DNA of 11,651 nucleotides from Pseudomonadota bacterium (GCA_023433855.1 JAEYTV010000419.1:1-11651); one strand, 5' to 3'; counted from the stretch's first letter, positions 1-7,019 are shown. The notes: generated from the sequence alone by a model not told the origin. Program-made: numbers and translations.

Positions 1-1801
1 CTTCTGGTCCGCAGTGTGGGACTTCTGTGACGTCCGAGGCAGGCGGGGTGACCGTGTGCTGATCAACGGCCAGGACATGCTCGCCGCCCGGTTTTTCCCG
101 GATGCTACCCTGAACTTCGCCGAGAACCTTCTCCATGGCGCCGGTGCAGGCGACGCTCTGGTTTTCCGGGGCGAGGACAAGGTCGAATACCGCTGGTCTT
201 GGGATCGCCTGCACCAGAACGTTTCACGGCTGCAGCAGGCGTTCGTTGCTCTCGGCATCCGGAGAGGGGACCGTGTCGCGGCTATGATGCCGAACCTGCC
301 AGAGACCATAGCCTGCATGCTGGCCGCGGCCTCGATCGGGGCGATCTGGTCTTCCTGTTCTCCCGACTTCGGAGAGCAAGGGGTGCTCGATCGCTTCAGC
401 CAGATCGAGCCCAAGCTCTTCGTGGCTTGTGATGGCTATTGGTACAATGGCAAGCTTCAGGATGTTTCGGCCAAGGTTCGCGCGATCTCGGAAGCCCTGA
501 AAACGCCGGTTCTGATCATACCTTACGCAGGTGATGCGGCGGCCCTGTCCGCTACACTTTCCGATGGCCGCACGCTCGCCGACTTCACGGCGCCGTTTGA
601 GCCGCAGCCGGTCCGGTTCGAGCCGCTGCCGTTTTCCCATCCGCTCTACATTCTCTTTTCCTCCGGAACGACCGGTGTGCCGAAGTGCATCGTGCATTCT
701 GCGGGTGGCACGCTGCTCCAGCATCTCAAGGAACATCGCCTGCATTGCGGCATCGAAGCCGGCGAGAAACTTTTCTATTTTACCACCTGTGGCTGGATGA
801 TGTGGAACTGGCTCGCTTCGGGGCTGGCTGTCGGTGCAACGCTCTGCCTGTATGACGGATCCCCCTTCACGCCGGATGGCAATGTGCTGTTCGACTATGC
901 GCAGGACGAAAAATTCGCGGTCTTCGGCACGTCGGCCAAATACATAGACGCGGTCCGCAAGGCCGGGATGGAGCCGAGGCAGAGCCACGATCTGTCGTCG
1001 CTGCGGCTGATCACCTCGACCGGCTCTCCGCTTTCGCCGGAAGGCTTCACCTTCGTCTATAATGGGATCAAGAACGACGTGCACCTTGCCTCGATTTCCG
1101 GAGGCACCGATATCGTCTCGTGTTTCGTGCTCGGCAACCCGCTGAAGCCGGTTTGGCGCGGCGAAATACAAGGGCCGGGGCTGGGTCTTGCCGTGGATGT
1201 CTGGGACGACAGCGGCAAACCAGTGCGCGGCGAGAAGGGCGAACTCGTCTGCACCAAGGCCTTTCCTTCGATGCCCATCATGTTCTGGAACGACCCGGAG
1301 GGACGGAGATATCGCGCCGCCTATTTCGAGCGGTTCGCTAATGTCTGGTGTCATGGGGATTTCGCCGAATGGACCGAGCACGGAGGTATCATCATCCACG
1401 GCCGCTCGGACGCCACGCTCAACCCGGGAGGGGTGCGCATCGGCACCGCCGAGATCTACAATCAGGTTGAGCAGTTGGAGGAGGTCGAGGAAGCGATCTG
1501 CATCGGCCAGGATTGGGAGGATGACGTGCGTGTTGTCCTGTTCGTCCGTCTGGCGAGGGGACGCAGCCTGGATGAAAATCTTGTCCGATTGATCAAGAGC
1601 CGCATCCGGATCGGAGCGTCCCCCCGGCATGTGCCGGCCAAGGTCATCGAGGTCGCAGACATCCCCCGCACGAAATCCGGCAAGATCGTTGAACTGGCGG
1701 TCCGGGACGTGGTGCACGGTCGCGTGGTCAAAAACAAGGAAGCTTTGGCGAACCCCGAGGCGCTCGATCTTTTTGTCGGTCTGGACGAGTTGAAGACGTG
1801 A
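1..1801 (+). CDS. acsA2: Acetoacetyl-CoA synthetase, 5' end missing
   Basis: ATP-dependent ligase of the ANL (acyl-adenylate) superfamily that activates acetoacetate to acetoacetyl-CoA, the step feeding PHB-cycle carbon back into central metabolism. The reading frame is open to the window edge (codons from base 2 read F-W-S-A-V-W-D-F-C), so the GTG at 14 is internal. About 599 residues are present, and the family is usually near 650, so roughly 50 N-terminal residues are missing. Visible motifs are the phosphate-binding [11 protein letters not shown] (nt 652-686), GWMMWNW (about 791-811), [10 protein letters not shown] (about 1097-1126), the hinge-region WCHGDFAEW...[11 protein letters not shown] (about 1346-1430), and the C-terminal [10 protein letters not shown] with the catalytic/acetylatable Lys at 1682-1684. 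The HGI-type and SGGTDI signatures fit acetoacetyl-CoA rather than acetyl-CoA synthetase. The gene name rests on family plus remembered S. meliloti synteny with a cbrA-like gene and a phasin gene. Confidence 0.93.
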   Translation, partial: FWSAVWDFCDVRGRRGDRVLINGQDMLAARFFPDATLNFAENLLHGAGAGDALVFRGEDKVEYRWSWDRLHQNVSRLQQAFVALGIRRGDRVAAMMPNLPETIACMLAAASIGAIWSSCSPDFGEQGVLDRFSQIEPKLFVACDGYWYNGKLQDVSAKVRAISEALKTPVLIIPYAGDAAALSATLSDGRTLADFTAPFEPQPVRFEPLPFSHPLYILFSSGTTGVPKCIVHSAGGTLLQHLKEHRLHCGIEAGEKLFYFTTCGWMMWNWLASGLAVGATLCLYDGSPFTPDGNVLFDYAQDEKFAVFGTSAKYIDAVRKAGMEPRQSHDLSSLRLITSTGSPLSPEGFTFVYNGIKNDVHLASISGGTDIVSCFVLGNPLKPVWRGEIQGPGLGLAVDVWDDSGKPVRGEKGELVCTKAFPSMPIMFWNDPEGRRYRAAYFERFANVWCHGDFAEWTEHGGIIIHGRSDATLNPGGVRIGTAEIYNQVEQLEEVEEAICIGQDWEDDVRVVLFVRLARGRSLDENLVRLIKSRIRIGASPRHVPAKVIEVADIPRTKSGKIVELAVRDVVHGRVVKNKEALANPEALDLFVGLDELKT

Positions 1802-1867
1802 CCGCCGGAAACAGCCGTGTATCGGAACGGTACGGTTGTGTCCTGCCATGCTCCGCGTCTCACGCCG

Positions 1868-1882
1868 TTAACTCGGCGTTAA
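1868..1882. promoter_or_regulatory. CtrA-type box upstream of candidate sRNA
   Basis: Perfect TTAA-N7-TTAA match (spacer CTCGGCG), the consensus half-site pair bound by the cell-cycle regulator CtrA in Caulobacter and relatives. It lies about 30-50 bp before the likely 5' end of the sRNA candidate, where CtrA boxes of activated promoters usually sit (over the -35 region). No convincing sigma70 -35/-10 pair is visible here; CTTGAT (1888-1893) lacks a partner. The same stretch also forms a 6-bp hairpin (ACGCCG 1862-1867 / CGGCGT 1874-1879), so it could instead be a weak acsA2 3' stem, although no T-tract follows. Confidence 0.55.
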
Positions 1883-1910
1883 GGCGCCTTGATCAAAAGT
1901 GGAGCAACAT

Positions 1911-2022
1911 TGGGACGCCCCGTGTATGAGACGCTCGTAGCCGCGAGCTCTCATGGACATGATGTCTCCCACCTCGTTGGACAGCATCTAAACTCAAAGG
2001 CAGCCCAGGCTGCCTTTCTTTT
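1911..2022 (+). ncRNA. Candidate trans-acting small RNA with anti-Shine-Dalgarno region
   Basis: The 315-bp gap between acsA2 and the kinase has no credible ORF but a full sRNA architecture on the + strand. It starts with a strong 5' stem-loop (ATGAGA 1926-1931 and GCTCG 1933-1937 pairing with CGAGC 1944-1948 and TCTCAT 1949-1954, one bulged C, 6-nt loop). A mostly unpaired CU-rich segment TCTCCCACCTCGTTGG (1965-1980) follows, which is complementary to ribosome-binding sites. It ends in a perfect intrinsic terminator with a T-run. A CtrA-type box precedes it. The 5' end is uncertain (about 1911-1925). CCUCC-type anti-SD loops are typical of alphaproteobacterial regulatory sRNAs. It may be a member of a known rhizobial family such as MmgR (alpha-r8), which limits PHB in S. 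meliloti, but I cannot confirm that from sequence. The alternative is that only the terminator is real. Confidence 0.6.
1996..2022 (+). terminator. Intrinsic terminator of the sRNA, possibly bidirectional
   Basis: Perfect inverted repeat AAAGGCAGCC (1996-2005) / GGCTGCCTTT (2008-2017), realistically a 9-bp stem with a CCAG loop. It continues into TTTCTTTT on the + strand. Read on the - strand the same stem is followed by a shorter T-rich stretch (CTTTGAGTTT), so it may also end the kinase transcript, whose stop codon is about 100 bp away. Confidence 0.85.
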
Positions 2023-2116
2023 GTGCTGGAGCGCAATTGTAGGTTGCTTTGTGGCCGGTGCGCAAGTTATCGCCACCCATGATGTGGCCGCGTCGTCTGT
2101 CAGGTTCGGCCGAAGA

Positions 2117-5100
2117 TCAAGTCGCCAGGACCCGCGGCGATGGGAAGGTCACCTCCACCAATGTACCTTCGTTCGGCGTCGAGTTGATGGAAAATGCCGC
2201 GCGGTTGGCTTCGACCATCGCCTTCGTGAGCGGAAGGCCGAGGCCCGTGCCATCGCCTCGCTTGCGGGCGTGGCCGGCTACCTGCCGGAACGGTTTCATC
2301 GCCAATTCCAACTCCGAACGCGTCATGCCGATGCCGGTGTCTCTGATCCGCAGGACGACATTGCCGTTCGTCTCATAGGCGGTGGAGACGACGATCTGTC
2401 CGCCCGCGGGGGTGAAGCGAATGGCATTCGAGAGGATATTGAGAACGATCTGTTTGACCGACCGGTGGTCGGCTACGACCAAAGGAACCGCGTGCGAAAG
2501 CGCCGTCCGGATGATGACGCGCTGGTTGTTTGCCTGCGGTTGGACCAGGGAGACGGCTTCCGACACGGTTTCGTTCAGTCCGACTGCGACGAAATCGAGG
2601 TCCATCTCCCCCGCCTCGATTTTCGAGATATCGAGCAGATCATTGACGATATCGAGGACGTGGCGGCCTGAGCGGCCGATGTCGTTGGCGTATTCGACAT
2701 AACGAGGATGTCCAACGGGTCCGAAACGTTCTGTCGCCATCATGTCGGCGAAGCCGATGATCGCATTGAGTGGTGTGCGGATTTCATGGCTCACATGAGC
2801 CAGGAAATCGCTCTTGTGGGCATTGGCGGTTTCGGCGGCGCGCTTTGCGGTCCGCAGTTCCTCTTCCGTCCGCTTCCACTGCGTTATGTCTCGGATGACG
2901 GCGCAGTAGCCATTGGAGGATGTCAGCTTGCCGATCGTCATGAAGATCGGCACGAATCCGCCGGACGCTTCACGGCCGATCACCTCGCGACCATCGTTCA
3001 GAACGCTGGCAACGCCGTGGCCTGAAAGCCCGCTCAGGTAGTCGACGACCGCCCGCTGGCTTTCATGCGCGAAGAGGGTGACGAACGGTTTCCCGTTGAT
3101 CTCCTCATTGTCGTAGTTGAAGAGCGCACTCGCTGCCCGATTGACCGACCGTATGGTCCCGTCGGCACCGATTATCACCACGCCATCGGTGGCGGTCTCA
3201 AGGATTGCGCTCAACTCCTCTACTTCCACCTTGAGCTGTGCAAGTTCGTGGGCAGGTCCGCGGGTCGGCAAGGATATGATCTCGGCCGGCTGCTCGCTCG
3301 GAGGAGCGACGGAGCTTTCTGGTGCGACCGGCATCAACGCGAGCATCAACTCTGTTGAATTGCCCCACCGCACGGATTGCAGCCGAGCTGTGACCGGGAG
3401 GATCGCATCGTCCGCGCGCACGAGCAGCATGCCGCCGGCTTCAGCGGTCTTTCCTTCCAGATCCTGGCGCTGGAGTAGCGCATCGAGCCCGCCGACAGCC
3501 ACCAGTTCCTCCAGAGAGGCGTAGCCCGTCAGCCTGAGGAACTCGGGGTTGGCGTGGATCAACAAATCTCCGCTGTGTACGAGAAGCGCTACGGGCATCT
3601 GGTCGAGAATATCCGCGGAAAGGCCGATCCGCTCCCGGGCGGGCATCATTTGATCACGAAGCTCGTCGGAAAATCTGCCCTGCTGCTCTTCGGCCTCCAG
3701 GATACGGTGTTGTTCAGGAGCGTCGTCAGGCCCATCGGCAGACGTGACGGCGGCCACGCCTTCCGCATTTTCCTCGCCGGCGGCTTCGTTGTCCTCGGCG
3801 ATCTGGTTGTCGCCCGCACTTGTGGCAGTTGGCGCAGTATCGCGGGACAGAGCCTCCGTCGGGGCATCGTCCTTCTTCGACGCGCCTTGCTGATCCGTCC
3901 GCTCGCCTTCAGTTGACGCATCTTCCGCAGAGGGGCGCAAGTCCGCATCGGCCGCAGTTCGATCGGGTCCGTGTGCGGCCCGGGAGGGTTGTTCCTGGCG
4001 CCCGCCCACGAAGTCATCAAGTTGTCGGGCGATCTCGCGGAATGCTGCCTGCTCGACGGGCGTCAGCCCGTTGCCGCTGCTTGAACGCCTCCCTTCGAGA
4101 TGGATGATCTTGTCGGACTCGTCGGACTCGCGCCGGCCCGGCTTTTCGACGATACGAAGGGCAGGGCGTTCGCTCTCCGGCCAGTCCAGCATCGACGGGA
4201 TCTGGCGGCCTGAGACCAGAGCGTCCTGTGGGTCAGCGGAAAGGGAGGTGGGAGTGGCTTCCTGTTGCCCGTTCTCTTCTGACGGAGCCGGGTCCATCAT
4301 GGCGGCGGGCGCGCTAGCGGAAGATATCTCCGTGTCAGGGGCGGTCGCGCCTTCGTTGTCTGCATCAGCTGCGGAGGTGACGTCTTCGGATGTCGTGGAG
4401 GGTGTCTCTGTCCCAGTGCTCTCCGGTTCAAGGGCAAGTGGCGCAGGGGCATCTGCTTCGACAATGGTGGGTATGAGGGTCAACCCCACCCCATTGGGAT
4501 CTTCCACGGCGTCGCTGATGCGAACGATCCCGAAACCTCGGAAACCGTCGAACTCACGTGTACGCGTGTAAGTCGGCAGCGCAGCCAGGTCGACCGGCAC
4601 CACGAGAGAGGTCCCTTCGACCGGCCACCAGATAGTCTTGCCGGACCAGGTATCCCGCTTCTTGAGCAGTTCGGCGATCTTGCCGTCCGGGTCCAGATGG
4701 AAGAGAGCAGCCAAGTCACCGAAAGCCATGCCGTTGATGTCGGCCGCGCGCGGTCCCACGGCATCTGCGAACTCAGCGGAGACCTCGCTGAAGCGGCCTG
4801 CTGAATCGATCTTCCAGACAAACCTGACGGCACGTCCATCCGGGCGGAAGACGAAGCTGTCCGCGTTCGTCTCGTCCGGAGCGGAAGGGAGCTGCGGTTT
4901 GGGTCCGGCTGGATCCGGCAGCCCGTCACCCGTCGTCTCGTTTGCGGGAGGCTCCCCGGCAGAAGGCTGGATGTGGGTTCCTCCTTCAGAGCTATCCCCG
5001 GCACCGACAATATGCTCTGCAGTTCCGGTGAGTGATTCCGACGTGATTGCAACGTCTTCGTCGGGCTGTTCCATGTCCACGATCTCGGATACGGCCCGGA

Positions 5101-5947
5101 GCGCATCTTCATAGGTGCCAGGCTGCGGTTCCACGATCAACTCGCCTATCATTTCATCGACGATCGCAGGCGTCTGTTCTTCGAGCGCGTCAACGTCGTC
5201 CCGGTGGTACATTGCCGGCGCGCCTGCAGCACCGGTTGGCGCCGGCTCCCTTTGCGGATCAACGGTGTCCGATGCAGCGCTGACCGGCGCTGCTTCCACG
5301 GTGAACATGAGATGAAGCGCCGGATCATCGGAAAGCTTGCCGATTGCAGCCGGCAGGTAACCTTTCGAGGTCGGGATTGGGCGCTTGCTCAATCTGCTAG
5401 GCTCGGTGCCGGCCATGCTCACCAGCATCCTTGCAGTCTCACCGCTAATACCGAGAGACCCGTAGTCGCTCGAGGAGGCGAGAACCTCCCCCGTTCCGTC
5501 AAGAACTGCCATATGAGTGTCCGGGTCATCCAGACCTTCGATCATGCGGGCGGCGCGTGCGGACGCCGACAGGCTCCCCGTCTCCATAGGTGCACTGAAC
5601 AGCAAAGCCGTTTCACCTTGAACTTGGATGAGCTCGCACACAGCCTGGATCGGAAGGCGCTGGAAACCTGAAGCCACGCGCACCACGACGGAGCAACGAT
5701 CTCCAGCGGAGGTTAGCTGGCTCGCTGCTGCTTTTATCTGGCGGAAGGCTGTGTCGTTTGAACTTGGTCCCCGTTCCAGAAAGTCATAGATGGAATCAAA
5801 TCCGAATAAACCCGCACCGCGTCCGTTTGCCCAAACGGGATGGCCCATGTCAGGCGAGAAGACCACGATTGCCTCGCCCGCAGCGAACCGCTCGCGCACC
5901 CGTTCATGCACGGCGATGTCGATGAATGGATACTGCACAATTGTCAT
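2117..5947 (-). CDS. cbrA: Multi-PAS sensor histidine kinase, CbrA/PdhS family
   Basis: A 1276-aa soluble histidine kinase with no hydrophobic membrane segments. PAS-like regions are at about 20-120, 125-220 and 360-480. Long acidic, Ala/Glu/Ser/Thr-rich low-complexity linkers lie at about 220-360 and 490-765. Two clearer PAS domains follow at about 770-875 and 905-1025. The HisKA domain carries FLAHVSHEIRTPLN with phospho-acceptor His1054, and the HATPase domain carries the N box (Asn1170, Asn1174), DTGIG from Asp1203 and GDGTGLGL at 1231-1238, so it looks catalytically intact. The H-box region with ERFGPVG and NDLLDISKIEAGE is typical of the PleC/DivJ/PdhS group that feeds the DivK-CtrA cell-cycle pathway. 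From memory, S. meliloti cbrA sits next to acsA2 and phaP1 and affects cell-cycle progression, exopolysaccharide and symbiosis. The start ATG at 5947 has a modest GCAGG ribosome-binding site about 7 bp upstream. It is transcribed divergently from phaP. The symbol is an inference from family and synteny; PdhS-like naming is the alternative. Confidence 0.85.
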   Translation of the reverse strand: MTIVQYPFIDIAVHERVRERFAAGEAIVVFSPDMGHPVWANGRGAGLFGFDSIYDFLERGPSSNDTAFRQIKAAASQLTSAGDRCSVVVRVASGFQRLPIQAVCELIQVQGETALLFSAPMETGSLSASARAARMIEGLDDPDTHMAVLDGTGEVLASSSDYGSLGISGETARMLVSMAGTEPSRLSKRPIPTSKGYLPAAIGKLSDDPALHLMFTVEAAPVSAASDTVDPQREPAPTGAAGAPAMYHRDDVDALEEQTPAIVDEMIGELIVEPQPGTYEDALRAVSEIVDMEQPDEDVAITSESLTGTAEHIVGAGDSSEGGTHIQPSAGEPPANETTGDGLPDPAGPKPQLPSAPDETNADSFVFRPDGRAVRFVWKIDSAGRFSEVSAEFADAVGPRAADINGMAFGDLAALFHLDPDGKIAELLKKRDTWSGKTIWWPVEGTSLVVPVDLAALPTYTRTREFDGFRGFGIVRISDAVEDPNGVGLTLIPTIVEADAPAPLALEPESTGTETPSTTSEDVTSAADADNEGATAPDTEISSASAPAAMMDPAPSEENGQQEATPTSLSADPQDALVSGRQIPSMLDWPESERPALRIVEKPGRRESDESDKIIHLEGRRSSSGNGLTPVEQAAFREIARQLDDFVGGRQEQPSRAAHGPDRTAADADLRPSAEDASTEGERTDQQGASKKDDAPTEALSRDTAPTATSAGDNQIAEDNEAAGEENAEGVAAVTSADGPDDAPEQHRILEAEEQQGRFSDELRDQMMPARERIGLSADILDQMPVALLVHSGDLLIHANPEFLRLTGYASLEELVAVGGLDALLQRQDLEGKTAEAGGMLLVRADDAILPVTARLQSVRWGNSTELMLALMPVAPESSVAPPSEQPAEIISLPTRGPAHELAQLKVEVEELSAILETATDGVVIIGADGTIRSVNRAASALFNYDNEEINGKPFVTLFAHESQRAVVDYLSGLSGHGVASVLNDGREVIGREASGGFVPIFMTIGKLTSSNGYCAVIRDITQWKRTEEELRTAKRAAETANAHKSDFLAHVSHEIRTPLNAIIGFADMMATERFGPVGHPRYVEYANDIGRSGRHVLDIVNDLLDISKIEAGEMDLDFVAVGLNETVSEAVSLVQPQANNQRVIIRTALSHAVPLVVADHRSVKQIVLNILSNAIRFTPAGGQIVVSTAYETNGNVVLRIRDTGIGMTRSELELAMKPFRQVAGHARKRGDGTGLGLPLTKAMVEANRAAFSINSTPNEGTLVEVTFPSPRVLAT

Positions 5948-5989
5948 GGACGAAACCTGCGGCCCTTCATGTGCCTGGTTCTGCGGACT

Positions 5990-6004
5990 TTAACAGGTTG
6001 TTAA
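5990..6004. promoter_or_regulatory. CtrA-type box in the cbrA upstream region
   Basis: Second perfect TTAA-N7-TTAA in the window (spacer CAGGTTG), 43-57 bp upstream of the kinase start codon. It overlaps a possible - strand -10 element (see the promoter at 6001-6030). In that geometry CtrA would repress; if the true start site is nearer the gene, it would activate. The box is symmetric, so strand is undefined. Confidence 0.6.
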
Positions 6005-6030
6005 TAACCTTCCCCTGTCTCCCGGTCGAG
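6001..6030 (-). promoter_or_regulatory. Possible sigma70 promoter of cbrA
   Basis: On the - strand CTCGAC (6030-6025, one mismatch to the alphaproteobacterial CTTGAC -35) is followed after 18 bp by TATTAA (6006-6001). The -10 lies inside the CtrA-type box. This would give a 5' leader of roughly 45-50 nt before the kinase ATG. It is a consensus match only. Confidence 0.35.
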
Positions 6031-6075
6031 GGCAGCCCACTCCAAACCGCCGACAGGGTTAACGCAGTGGTTATG

Positions 6076-6108
6076 TTGCAGCGCACAATGATATTGCAAC
6101 GCACAATG
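6076..6108 (+). promoter_or_regulatory. Tandem PhaR-type operator boxes of phaP
   Basis: Two 15-bp direct repeats TTGCARCGCACAATG (6076-6090 and 6094-6108, one difference) with an 18-bp period. Each contains a perfect match to TGCRNYGCASMA, the PhaR-binding consensus I remember from Bradyrhizobium phasin promoters (6077-6088 and 6095-6106). The second box covers the phaP -35 element, which suits a repressor that is released when PHB granules titrate it. Assignment to PhaR (called AniA in S. meliloti) is inferred, because the regulator gene is not in the window. Confidence 0.65.
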
Positions 6109-6122
6109 TAATAGATTATATA
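6094..6122 (+). promoter_or_regulatory. phaP promoter
   Basis: TTGCAA (-35, 6094-6099), 17-bp spacer, TATATA (-10, 6117-6122), in an unusually AT-rich patch for this window. Transcription would start near 6129, giving a leader of about 49 nt. The good -10 fits the high expression usual for phasins. Confidence 0.65.
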
Positions 6123-6135
6123 TAAAGCAATTCCC

Positions 6136-6153
6136 TCTTCGGTTTGCCGAAGA
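6136..6153 (+). other. 5' leader hairpin of phaP mRNA
   Basis: TCTTCGG (6136-6142) pairs with CCGAAGA (6147-6153) around a TTTG loop, close to the predicted 5' end of the phaP transcript. It leaves the downstream ribosome-binding site unpaired. It may protect the mRNA 5' end or position the sRNA target site. Confidence 0.45.
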
Positions 6154-6158
6154 AAACG

Positions 6159-6167
6159 CCAACGAGG
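6159..6167 (+). promoter_or_regulatory. phaP ribosome-binding site and predicted sRNA target
   Basis: CCAACGAGG includes the Shine-Dalgarno GAGG (6164-6167), 10 nt before the ATG at 6178. All nine bases are the exact reverse complement of bases 1972-1980 of the sRNA candidate, which would block ribosome binding. Confidence 0.5.
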
Positions 6168-6177
6168 ACCTGAAGCG

Positions 6178-6624
6178 ATGGCATATAAATCCGACGACAT
6201 CTTCTCCTTCTCTGCCTTTGACCCCGCGCGACTGACGGAGAGCTTCCGTGATTTTGCCGAAAAGGGTGCCACTCAGTCCCGTGACACCTATGCTAAGATG
6301 AAAGCGGCCGCTGAGGAAGCCTCTAAAACGGTGGAAACGACGCTGCAGTCGGCCCAGTCCGGCTCGGTGGAACTCGGTCTGAAAGCGATCGATGCACTGC
6401 GCATCAACACCGAAATGTCCCTGTCTCACCTGGAAGCTCTGCTCGGGGTGAAATCCGTCGCGGACTTGGTCGAACTGCAGACCGGGTTTATTCGCAGGCA
6501 GACCGAGGCGACCGTCGAGCAGGCAAAGGCGATCCAGGACGCCGCTCGCAAACTGGCCGATGATGTTGCCAAGCCGGGCAAGGAAGCCGCTGAAAGGGTT
6601 GTCGCCACGTTCAGGGCGGCCTGA
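6178..6624 (+). CDS. phaP: Phasin, PHB granule-associated protein
   Basis: A 148-aa protein of the phasin (Phasin_2) family. Phasins coat polyhydroxybutyrate granules in the cytoplasm, limit their size and coalescence, and buffer granule metabolism. The sequence is almost wholly alpha-helical in character, rich in Ala, Glu, Lys and Thr, with no Cys or Trp and only two Pro. The N-terminal part reads DIFSFSAFDPARLTESFRDF, the middle has the amphipathic MSLSHLEALLGVKSVADLVE segment typical of the family, and the Ala/Lys-rich C-terminal helix ends KPGKEAAERVVATFRAA. The ATG at 6178 follows GAGG by 10 nt. The neighbour acsA2 is also a PHB-cycle gene. The promoter carries tandem PhaR-type boxes, and the ribosome-binding site is a predicted sRNA target. 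From memory the S. meliloti counterpart in this position is phaP1. Confidence 0.88.
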   Translation: MAYKSDDIFSFSAFDPARLTESFRDFAEKGATQSRDTYAKMKAAAEEASKTVETTLQSAQSGSVELGLKAIDALRINTEMSLSHLEALLGVKSVADLVELQTGFIRRQTEATVEQAKAIQDAARKLADDVAKPGKEAAERVVATFRAA

Positions 6625-6678
6625 TCCTCCTGAGGTTCATATGGGGTCGCGGTGTAAGCCTCTATTTTAGGAAGGGGC

Positions 6679-6707
6679 TTGCAAATGGCGTCTGATCGCC
6701 GTATGTG
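6679..6707 (+). promoter_or_regulatory. Likely promoter of tRNA-His
   Basis: TTGCAA (6679-6684), 17-bp spacer, TATGTG (6702-6707), placing transcription start about 22 bp before the mature tRNA. The -35 overlaps the right arm of an imperfect stem (AAGCCTC near 6657 / GGGGCTT near 6674-6680) that could act as a weak phaP terminator but lacks a T-run. Confidence 0.45.
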
Positions 6708-6735
6708 ACCCGCAACGCTGTCCAAGCGGTTTTGT

Positions 6736-6812
6736 GCGGTTGTAGCTCAGTTGGTTAGAGCGCAGGTTTGTGGCACCTGAGGTCGCTGGTTCAACTCCAG
6801 CCAACCGTACCA
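6736..6812 (+). tRNA. tRNA-His (GTG anticodon)
   Basis: Complete cloverleaf with encoded CCA. The acceptor GCGGTTG (6736-6742) pairs with CAACCGT (6802-6808). The D arm is TAGCTCAGTTGGTTAGAGC. The anticodon stem CAGGT/ACCTG encloses loop TTGTGGC with anticodon GTG, and the T arm is GCTGG-TTCAACT-CCAGC. Pair 1:72 is a G:U wobble, the discriminator is A73, and no G-1 is encoded opposite it. This matches the divergent alphaproteobacterial tRNA-His recognised by their special HisRS, unlike the usual G-1:C73 form. Confidence 0.97.
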
Positions 6813-6896
6813 TTCTTCCCAATGCCCATTTTGTAGCCATACTGGCGCCGGTTTGACTATATTGCAGTCACGCTTTTGTGCGCCGCATCATCAACT

Positions 6897-6924
6897 CTTG
6901 TCACATCCGTTAACATATCTATGT
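6897..6924 (+). promoter_or_regulatory. Possible promoter of the small HTH gene
   Basis: CTTGTC (6897-6902), 16-bp spacer, CTATGT (6919-6924), a partial match to the rhizobial CTTGAC-N17-CTATAT promoter. It would leave a leader of about 85 nt. An in-frame ATG at 6921 could in principle extend the protein by 33 residues but has no ribosome-binding site. Confidence 0.35.
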
Positions 6925-7019
6925 TTGCTACAGCGGGTACCGCGAGGCGCTGGCTTCGGGCATTCGCCCCTTCACCCTGTCCCAACGACTGGCAGGCTAT
7001 TCCAGAAGGAATTATGACC

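Noticed and set aside
224..1849. 541-aa - strand ORF antisense to acsA2
   Set aside because: The composition is Arg/Asp/His-rich with no domain, as expected of the mirror frame of a GC-rich gene, and the + strand gene is unmistakable.
1953..1991. 12-codon ORF (MDMMSPTSLDSI) inside the sRNA candidate
   Set aside because: Its only possible ribosome-binding site (CGAG) is locked in the 5' hairpin, and it is too short to judge coding character. A dual-function RNA is conceivable but unsupported.
1889..2671. 260-aa + strand ORF spanning the sRNA region and the kinase 3' end
   Set aside because: It is mostly antisense to the HATPase domain of the kinase and has no recognisable motif or ribosome-binding site.
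6059..6073. Possible third CtrA box (TTAA-N7-GTTA) near the PhaR repeats
   Set aside because: The right half mismatches the TTAA consensus, so the match is within chance expectation.
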